DNA from: Burkholderiaceae bacterium
Lineage (GTDB): Bacteria; Pseudomonadota; Gammaproteobacteria; Burkholderiales; Burkholderiaceae_C
Direction of reading: 5' to 3'
Assembly: GCA_024235995.1 (NCBI GenBank)
Contig: JACKLI010000001.1
Coordinates: 620,001 to 684,000 of the forward strand
DNA: 64,000 bases
In this document: positions 58,511-64,000 of the stretch, in pieces
Layout: each line of letters begins with the position of its first letter
Numbering within the stretch: position 1 is the first letter of the stretch
Notes under the pieces: model-generated
What the model was told of the DNA's origin: nothing
Database searches by the model: none
What the model saw: only the letters and a program-made list of their open reading frames with translations
Made by a program: the position numbers and the translations under genes

Positions 58511-60144
58511 GGATGGACCTGGCCCCATTCCTGCTCGTAGGTATGCACCAGCACCTGGTTGGACAGGCGGTTGACGGCGGCCGGCACGCGCGCCATGTCG
58601 GGCGCGAAGTCGAACAGCAGCGGCAGCGAGGGCACATCGAGAAAGCGCAGGCCCGCCGGCAGCGCCGTGGGCCAGCGCCAGGGCCGGCGGCTGGCGATGA
58701 CGAAGCCCCATTCGCCAAAGCTGGGCACGTGGGCGTGGTAGGGCGTGGCCGTCAGGCCCACCGATTCGATGGTCTGCACCACGGTCCAGAAGCTGCGCCT
58801 GGCGATCAGCGGCGAGGTGGTCTGGACGACGGCGTAGCCGCTGGCGGCCAGGCGCCGCTCGAGCAGGCCGTAGAAGCTGTTGGTGTAGAGCTTGCCGATG
58901 GCGAAGTTGGTGGGGTCGGGGAAGTCCACCACGATCACATCGAAGAAATCTTGGCCCCCACGCTCCCCCGCTTGCGCGAGGTCCGCTGCCCCCCCAGGGG
59001 GCCGCACCCCGCCTTCGGGCGGCCGGGCGGCGGGGTCACCCTCCTGCAGCCACTGGAAGGCATCGGTGTTGACGATGTGCACCCGGGGGTCGCTCAGCGA
59101 ATGCTGGTTGAGCTGTGCCAGCTGCGGCGTGTCGCGAAACAGCCCGGTCATGGCCGGGTCCAGCTCCACCAGCGTGACCGACTCGACCGTGGGGTACTTC
59201 AGGATTTCGCGCACCGCCATGCCGTCGCCGCCGCCCAGCACCGCCACCCGGCGCGGCGCGCCCTGGGCCGCCATGGCGGGGTGCACCAGCGCCTCGTGGT
59301 AGCGGTATTCGTCGCGCTGGGCGAACTGCAGGTTGCCGTTGAGGAACAGGCGGTAGCCGCCGCGCCCGTGCGTGACCACGATGCGCTGGTAGGGCGAGCT
59401 GTGGGCGAAGGCAATGGGGTCCTGGTACAGGCGCTCCTCGGCCAGCGTGGTGATCTGCCCGGCCCCCGCCATGCCCGCGCACAGCAGCGCCCCCACCAGC
59501 GCGCAGGCGGCACCGAACTCGCGCCGGCGCGGCAGCTCATGGCGAAACAGCCACAGCGCCCAGACGGCGACGGCCGCGTTCATCAGGCCGAACAGAAAAC
59601 CCGTGCGGATCAGGCCCAGCCGGGGCACCAGCAGCAGCGGAAAGGCCAGCGACACCGCCAGCGCGCCCAGGTAGTCGAAGGTGAGCACCTGGCTGACCAG
59701 GTCCTTGAGCTGCACGTCGCGCCGCAGGATGCGCATGACCAGCGGAATCTCCAGCCCCACCAGCGCACCCACCGCCAGCACCATGCCGTACAGCAGCGGC
59801 CGAAACGCCCCCGGCACCGTGGCGTTGGCCATGAACAGCACCGCCGGCAGCGCGCCGCCCAGCAGGGCGATCAGCAGCTCGATGCGCAGGAAGTGCGCCG
59901 GCAGCTCGCGCTCGAAATGGCGCGACAGCCACGAGCCCACGCCCATGGCGAACAGGTAGGTGCCGATGACGGTGGAAAACTGCAGCACCGAGTCGCCCAG
60001 CAGGTACGAGGCCAGCGCGCCCGCCGCCAGCTCGTACAGCAGCCCGCAGGCGGCCACCACGAACACGCTGGCCAGCAGCGCGACGGCGATGGGGCGGGGG
60101 GTGCCGCGCGCGGGCGCGTCGGGCGTGAACGGCAAGGCGCTCAT
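58507..60144 (-). CDS. Membrane-anchored spermidine synthase-like aminopropyltransferase
   Basis: 545 residues. The N-terminal half has seven hydrophobic segments (LLASVFVVAACGLLYELAAG, GTYLFAMGVGSWLSR and others). The C-terminal half is a spermidine synthase fold: YQRIVVTH, LFLNGNLQFAQRDEYRYHEALVHP, the AdoMet site VAVLGGGDGMAVREILKYP and DFPDP. Aminopropyl transfer to putrescine or a related amine is inferred, not proved. Between NTDAFQWLQE and FFDVIVVD lie about 30 extra residues (367-398), encoded by a GC-rich repeat. Confidence 0.85.
   Translation of the reverse strand: MSALPFTPDAPARGTPRPIAVALLASVFVVAACGLLYELAAGALASYLLGDSVLQFSTVIGTYLFAMGVGSWLSRHFERELPAHFLRIELLIALLGGALPAVLFMANATVPGAFRPLLYGMVLAVGALVGLEIPLVMRILRRDVQLKDLVSQVLTFDYLGALAVSLAFPLLLVPRLGLIRTGFLFGLMNAAVAVWALWLFRHELPRRREFGAACALVGALLCAGMAGAGQITTLAEERLYQDPIAFAHSSPYQRIVVTHGRGGYRLFLNGNLQFAQRDEYRYHEALVHPAMAAQGAPRRVAVLGGGDGMAVREILKYPTVESVTLVELDPAMTGLFRDTPQLAQLNQHSLSDPRVHIVNTDAFQWLQEGDPAARPPEGGVRPPGGAADLAQAGERGGQDFFDVIVVDFPDPTNFAIGKLYTNSFYGLLERRLAASGYAVVQTTSPLIARRSFWTVVQTIESVGLTATPYHAHVPSFGEWGFVIASRRPWRWPTALPAGLRFLDVPSLPLLFDFAPDMARVPAAVNRLSNQVLVHTYEQEWGQVHP
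58944..59040. repeat. GC-rich repeat inserted in frame in the aminopropyltransferase gene
   Basis: A block with hairpins, GCCCCCCCAGGGGGC (58989-59003) and CCGCCTTCGGGCGG (59009-59022). It encodes PEGGVRPPGGAADLAQAGER, low-complexity residues absent from the usual spermidine synthase core. I associate this type of block with intergenic repeats of Comamonadaceae. Confidence 0.65.
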
Positions 60145-60196
60145 GAGGGAAGACGGCAGCGCCCGTGATTGGGGCGCGGGAATCCAGGTCGGCGAA

Positions 60197-60415
60197 TCAA
60201 TGAATCGCCGCCGCCACGATGATGCTGATGCCCAGGCACATGGCGGCCACGACCAGGGCCAGGGCGCGGTTGTGCTTTTCGACGATCTCCAGCCACAGGT
60301 TGTAGGGCGTGATCTTGTCGATGATGATGAAGCACAGCCAGAAGATCACCACGCCGATGAGGGCGTAGACGAGCGAGCCGACCAGGGCGGCGGGTTTGAG
60401 CCATTCGGTTTCCAT
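60197..60415 (-). CDS. DUF350 family membrane protein
   Basis: 72 residues with two membrane segments (LVGSLVYALIGVVIFWLCFIII and ALALVVAAMCLGISIIVAAAI), the DUF350/YjfL pattern. Half-length relative to some family members, but a usual single-repeat size. It lies between the DUF4178 gene and the aminopropyltransferase gene, the same neighbours as in other genomes as I recall. It is thought to be a membrane partner of a polyamine- or peptide-tagging stress module. Confidence 0.85.
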   Translation of the reverse strand: METEWLKPAALVGSLVYALIGVVIFWLCFIIIDKITPYNLWLEIVEKHNRALALVVAAMCLGISIIVAAAIH

Positions 60416-60447
60416 GGAAGCACCTCCTTGGGTAGGAAAAAGTCTGT

Positions 60448-61926
60448 CTATTTGTGGCTGCCGCCGCTGGAGTAGCCGCCGTAGGAGCCGCCCGAGCTGC
60501 GGCCGTAGCCGCCCGATGAGCCTGCGCAGCTGTCGAGGATGGAAGCGATGACGACGAAAATGATGATGATGACGATGATCGTCATGCAGCCCACGCCCTT
60601 GGAGGCGACGAAGGGGCCGACGGTGTTGCGCTCGAAGGGCTCTTTCTGGCCGGGCAGGCCAAAGGCGGCGGCCACGGTGGCGGCGCTGAGCCGGCTGCCG
60701 TAGGACCAGGTGATTTCGCCCGGCGTTTGCTCCATCGACAGCAGGCCGCCCGCGTTGGCGTAGTCGCGGTTGATGGTTTTCTGCCCGCGCTGCACGGGCC
60801 AGTAGAACTCGCCCAGCACGTAGCTGGTTTGGGCGCTGTAGCTCGATTGCAGCTGATAGGTCTTGCCCAGGTAGCTGGCGCTGCGCCCGCCGGCGCCCAG
60901 CCTGGGTGCGCCGGTGGCGGTGCGCACCAGGCTCCAGCCGTCCTCGGCGTCCACCAGGAAGGCAAAGCCGCGCTGGCGGTTGTAGAGCAGGTATTCGGTC
61001 CAGCCGAAGAACTCGTCGTCGCCCGGCTCCTGCCCCAGGCGGTGCTGAAAGCCCACCACCTGCCAGGACGAGCCCTCCAACTGGCCGGTGCGGCCCAGCG
61101 CGATCAGCGGCTGCACCGGCTCGTCCTGCAGCGCGTGGCGCAGCTCGCCGCCCACGCCGCCGTCCAGCGTGATCAGGCTGGCGCAGGTGGGGCAGGTGAT
61201 GCTCTTGGTGCTGTCCAGCTTGACCAGCACCGGCGCGCCGCAATTGGGGCAGGCAAACTGGCGCGCGCCCTCCTGCTTGACGGCATCGTCGGCCAGGCCG
61301 GTGAGCTGCAGGTCCTCCAGCCGCACGCTGCGGCCGCGCTCCACGCGCGGGGGCTGCAGCGCGTAGTCGATGGACAGCACCTCGCCGTCCTCGCTGCGCA
61401 GCTCGACCATGGCAAAGGGCTGGCCCAGGGGCGCCAGCCGGGGCAGCTCGCCCTGGGCCGCCACCAGTTGCGCCGGCCCGGCGGCAGCCACGCTGAAGGC
61501 CTTGCCGGCCAGGGTGGCGCTGCGGCCGACCTGCCAGGCATCCGCCGGGGGCAGCGCATCGGGCACGGCGGCCTCGCGCGTGAAGACGTAGGCGCCGTTG
61601 TCCTCGCCCAGCGTGGCAGTGCTGCCGTCTTGCAGCAGGGCGTTCCACTCGGCCCAGCGGCCCTCGCCGCCCTGGTATTGCAGCCGGCCGATCAGCGTGA
61701 AGCCCTGGCCGTCGATGCGGCCGGCCGCGCCCAGTTGCAGCGGGCTGTGGTCGTCGAAGACCTCGGCCATCTTGCCGATGCGCTGCAGCACCTCGCCGCT
61801 GCGCACCACCGTGCTGTGGCAATAGCCGCAGACGGCGTGCGTGGACTGCGCGCTCAGGAACTCCACCGGCGCGCCGCAGCCGGGGCAGGGCGCGCGGTAG
61901 CGGCGCTGCGGGGCGTCGGTGGCCAT
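60448..61926 (-). CDS. DUF4178 domain protein with zinc ribbons
   Basis: 492 residues. Two zinc-ribbon pairs occur (CPGCGAPVEF..CGYCHSTV near the N-terminus; CPNCGAPVLV..CPTCASLI near residue 225). Two repeated beta-rich units resemble DUF4178 (FTLIGRLQYQGGEGRWAEWNAL; WQVVGFQHRLGQEPGDDEFFGWTEYLL). It ends in one membrane helix (TIIVIIIIFVVIASIL) and a Gly/Ser/Tyr-rich tail. It is probably membrane-anchored. The position in the operon links it to the SPFH protein and DUF350. Confidence 0.85.
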   Translation of the reverse strand: MATDAPQRRYRAPCPGCGAPVEFLSAQSTHAVCGYCHSTVVRSGEVLQRIGKMAEVFDDHSPLQLGAAGRIDGQGFTLIGRLQYQGGEGRWAEWNALLQDGSTATLGEDNGAYVFTREAAVPDALPPADAWQVGRSATLAGKAFSVAAAGPAQLVAAQGELPRLAPLGQPFAMVELRSEDGEVLSIDYALQPPRVERGRSVRLEDLQLTGLADDAVKQEGARQFACPNCGAPVLVKLDSTKSITCPTCASLITLDGGVGGELRHALQDEPVQPLIALGRTGQLEGSSWQVVGFQHRLGQEPGDDEFFGWTEYLLYNRQRGFAFLVDAEDGWSLVRTATGAPRLGAGGRSASYLGKTYQLQSSYSAQTSYVLGEFYWPVQRGQKTINRDYANAGGLLSMEQTPGEITWSYGSRLSAATVAAAFGLPGQKEPFERNTVGPFVASKGVGCMTIIVIIIIFVVIASILDSCAGSSGGYGRSSGGSYGGYSSGGSHK

Positions 61927-61936
61927 CTTATGAATG

Positions 61937-61979
61937 TTTTATGCCACCGGCCCGCATCCACAAAGCGCCAGCAGCTATT
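61937..61979 (-). repeat. Dispersed 45-bp repeat, copy 4 (inverted)
   Basis: On the minus strand AATAGCTGCTGGCGCTTTG followed by GGATGCGGGCCGGTGGCATA. It lies between the SPFH and DUF4178 genes. Confidence 0.6.
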
Positions 61980-61992
61980 GTTTTTGCAGCTT

Positions 61993-63042
61993 TCAGACCA
62001 GCTTCTTGAGCAGCTCGGCCTTCTTGGCGTTGAACTCGTCGTCGGTCAGGATGCCCTTGGCCTTCAGCTCGCCCAGCTTCTCCAGCGTGGCCATCACGTC
62101 CTCGGGCCGCACGCCCGCGGGCGCCGCCGTGCCGGCCGCTGCTGCGCTCGCGCCGCCCTGCAGCGCCGACTGCATGCTCTGCGCCAGCACCTGCCCCATG
62201 GCCACGCCGGCGCCCATGCCCAGGCCGGCGCCGGCCAGCCCGCCGGCGTCGCCGCCCGCGCCCACGCCCTTGGCCATCTCGGGAATGGCCTGCGCGGTCT
62301 GGTACTGCATGAACCGGCCCATGTCGCCGCCGACCATGCCCATGCCGATCTTCTGGTCCAGCACCTTCTGCAGCTCGTCGGGCAGCGAGATGCTTTGCAC
62401 CGTGGTGGCCTCCAGCTTCAGGCCATAGGCCTGCATGGCGGGCGCCAGCGCGCTGGCCAGGGCCTGCGCAAAGGCCTGCTGGTTGGCCGCCAGGTCCAGG
62501 AAGGGGATGTTGCTTTGCGCGATGCCGGTGGCGATGTTCTGCATGATCAGCCCGCGCAGCTGGCCGTCCAGGTCGGCCACGGTGTAGACGTCGCGCGTGC
62601 CCGAGATTTCGGTGTAGAAGACCTTGGGGTCGGCCACGCGGTAGGCGTAGTTGCCGAAGGCGCGCAGGCGCACGGCGCCGAACTCCTTGTCGCGCACGGT
62701 GATGGGCTGCGGCGTGCCCCACTTCTGGTCCACCTGCTGGCGCGTGCTGAAGAAGTACACGTCGCTCTTGAACGGCGACTGGAACAGCTTGTCCCAGTTC
62801 TTCAGGTAGGTCAGCACCGGCAGCGTCTGCGTGGTCAGCTTGTGCGTGCCGGGGCCGAACACGTCGGCCACCTGGCCCTCGTTGACGAACAGCGCCATCT
62901 GCGACTCGCGCACCACCAGCTGCGCGCCGGTCTGGATCTCCATGTCCTGCATCGGATAGCGCCAGGCCAGCGTGCCGTCGCCTTCTTCCGTCCATTCCAG
63001 GATGTCGATGAACTGTTTCTTGATGAAATCCATCAGCGCCAT
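61993..63042 (-). CDS. SPFH domain protein with C-terminal SHOCT domain
   Basis: 349 residues. The SPFH (band 7) region covers residues 30-215 (LVVRESQMALFVNEGQVADVFGPGTHKL, then RAFGNYAYRVADPKVF). A Gly/Ala-rich hinge follows, and the end is a SHOCT motif (LGELKAKGILTDDEFNAKKAELLKKL). Annotated relatives are sometimes called virion core proteins. Such proteins form membrane-associated scaffolds. The start at 63042 suits the family (MALMDFIKKQFIDILEW). First gene of the leftward stress cluster. Confidence 0.88.
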   Translation of the reverse strand: MALMDFIKKQFIDILEWTEEGDGTLAWRYPMQDMEIQTGAQLVVRESQMALFVNEGQVADVFGPGTHKLTTQTLPVLTYLKNWDKLFQSPFKSDVYFFSTRQQVDQKWGTPQPITVRDKEFGAVRLRAFGNYAYRVADPKVFYTEISGTRDVYTVADLDGQLRGLIMQNIATGIAQSNIPFLDLAANQQAFAQALASALAPAMQAYGLKLEATTVQSISLPDELQKVLDQKIGMGMVGGDMGRFMQYQTAQAIPEMAKGVGAGGDAGGLAGAGLGMGAGVAMGQVLAQSMQSALQGGASAAAAGTAAPAGVRPEDVMATLEKLGELKAKGILTDDEFNAKKAELLKKLV

Positions 63043-63155
63043 GGCCGTGCCTCTCCTATTGGATGAAATGTCGGCGCATGATACGGGCTGCCGGGTGGGG
63101 CGTACAGGCATATTTCCTACAATCGGCGCCCCGCCCCCGACCGGAGACTCCCCGC

Positions 63156-64000
63156 ATGAACGCTCCCACCCCCCCCAGCAACGACGACAAACGGGCCCAA
63201 CTGCGCCAGGCCGCGCTGGACTACCACGAGCATCCGGTGCCGGGCAAGATCGCCGTTGCCCCCACCAAGCCGCTGGGCAACCGCTACGACCTGTCGCTGG
63301 CCTACAGCCCCGGTGTGGCCGCGCCCTGCGAGGAGATCGTGCGCGACCCGGCCAGCGCCTTTCGCTACACCGCGCGCGGCAACCTGGTGGGCGTCATCAC
63401 CAACGGCACCGCGGTGCTGGGCCTGGGCGACATCGGCCCGCTGGCCGGCAAGCCGGTGATGGAGGGCAAGGCCGTCCTGTTCAAGAAGTTCTCGGGCATC
63501 GACGTGTTCGACATCGAGATCAACGAGAAGGACCCGGACAAGCTGGTGGAGATCATCGCCGCGCTGGAGCCGACCTTTGGCGGCATCAACCTGGAGGACA
63601 TCAAGGCGCCCGAGTGCTTCATCGTCGAGCGCAAGCTGCGCGACCGGCTGAAGATCCCCGTCTTCCACGACGACCAGCACGGCACCGCCATCGTGGTGGG
63701 CGCGGCGGTGGTCAACGGCCTGAAGGTGGTGGGCAAGAAGATCGAGGACGTCAAGCTGGTCGTCTCCGGCGCCGGCGCGGCCGCGCTGGCCTGCACAGGC
63801 CTGCTGGTCAAGCTGGGCGTGCAGCTCAAGAACGTCTGGGTCACCGACATCAAGGGCCTGGTGTACGAGGGCCGCACCGAGCTGATGGACCCGGATAAGG
63901 CGGTGTACGCGCAAAAGACCGACCTGCGCACCCTGGGCGAGGTGATCGAGGGCGCCGATATCTTCCTGGGCCTGTCGGCCGGCGGCGTGCTCAAGGCCGA
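63156..64000 (+). CDS. maeB: NADP-dependent malic enzyme (5' part, runs off the window)
   Basis: 281 residues visible. The N-terminal malic domain reads GKIAVAPTKPLGNRYDLSLAYSPGVAAPCEEI, then LGLGDIGPLAGKPVMEGKAVLFKKFSGIDVFDIE, FGGINLEDIKAPECF and VFHDDQHGTAIV. The NAD-binding domain follows (VVSGAGAAALACTGLLVKLG). It decarboxylates malate to pyruvate with formation of NADPH. Large MaeB proteins carry a phosphotransacetylase-like C-terminus, which would lie beyond the window. It is divergent from the SPFH gene. Confidence 0.95.
   Translation, partial: MNAPTPPSNDDKRAQLRQAALDYHEHPVPGKIAVAPTKPLGNRYDLSLAYSPGVAAPCEEIVRDPASAFRYTARGNLVGVITNGTAVLGLGDIGPLAGKPVMEGKAVLFKKFSGIDVFDIEINEKDPDKLVEIIAALEPTFGGINLEDIKAPECFIVERKLRDRLKIPVFHDDQHGTAIVVGAAVVNGLKVVGKKIEDVKLVVSGAGAAALACTGLLVKLGVQLKNVWVTDIKGLVYEGRTELMDPDKAVYAQKTDLRTLGEVIEGADIFLGLSAGGVLKA

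Noticed and set aside
56954..58540. A 528-codon plus-strand frame
   Set aside because: Shadow of the FAD oxidoreductase gene.
58513..60168. A 551-codon plus-strand frame
   Set aside because: Shadow of the aminopropyltransferase gene, which has clear AdoMet-binding and membrane motifs.
60727..63066. A 779-codon plus-strand frame
   Set aside because: Antisense to the SPFH and DUF4178 genes, both with recognisable domains.

Overview
The window looks like a GC-rich betaproteobacterium, most likely Comamonadaceae. The right-hand third (about 46.8-64 kb) is ordinary chromosome: purB, yaeQ, a Bug-type transport receptor, a CoA ligase, maeB and a polyamine/SPFH cluster. It is dotted with short dispersed repeats of a kind I associate with that family. 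Positions 1 to about 46.5 kb are accessory DNA of plasmid or integrative-element type. No rRNA, tRNA or CRISPR array is visible.

Region 1 (1-22 kb) is a modular plasmid-like backbone. On the minus strand are a DNA adenine methylase-like gene, a DUF3560 operon, a ParE-type toxin locus, a four-gene operon (plasmid protein, large ParB-like protein, PAPS-reductase-like PP-loop protein, Mom-like acyltransferase) and a tyrosine recombinase. On the plus strand are VapBC, several hypothetical genes, Phd/VapC, an epsilon/zeta-like pair and the umuDC mutasome, divergent from an SRAP gene. Three minus-strand operons start with copies of the same leader repeat (680 bp in its long form). A palindrome, TTTCTC-N3-GAGAAA, occurs seven times, always at gene boundaries. 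This points to an element-wide regulatory circuit whose regulator is not identified here.

Region 2 (22-30.4 kb) is a patchwork: a CDF metal-efflux gene, an MCR/EptA-like phosphoethanolamine transferase, a truncated IS1071 transposase, and a small operon with an M41-like metallopeptidase. An IS5-type element with a CTAG target duplication lies just upstream of the peptidase gene.

Region 3 (30.4-46.5 kb) is a catabolic island framed by identical 2,522-bp IS21-family copies (30415-32936, 35127-37648, 44020-46541). It holds an inverted duplication of a three-component Rieske dioxygenase operon (oxygenase alpha, beta, ferredoxin, reductase, IclR regulator). The minus-strand copy is complete. In the plus-strand copy, IS21 copy B has replaced 599 bp, removing the 5' half of the reductase gene, and the iclR start is fused to the end of a TRAP-transporter receptor gene. 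Nested IS6 elements and a second, inverted IS1071 scrap lie on the right. The oxygenase probably initiates breakdown of an aromatic acid or amine, but the substrate cannot be read from sequence.

Region 4 (46.5-64 kb) is chromosome. A conserved cluster of SPFH-SHOCT protein, DUF4178, DUF350, membrane-anchored spermidine-synthase-like protein and FAD oxidoreductase reads leftward. Two of its genes carry dispersed repeats in frame within their coding sequence.
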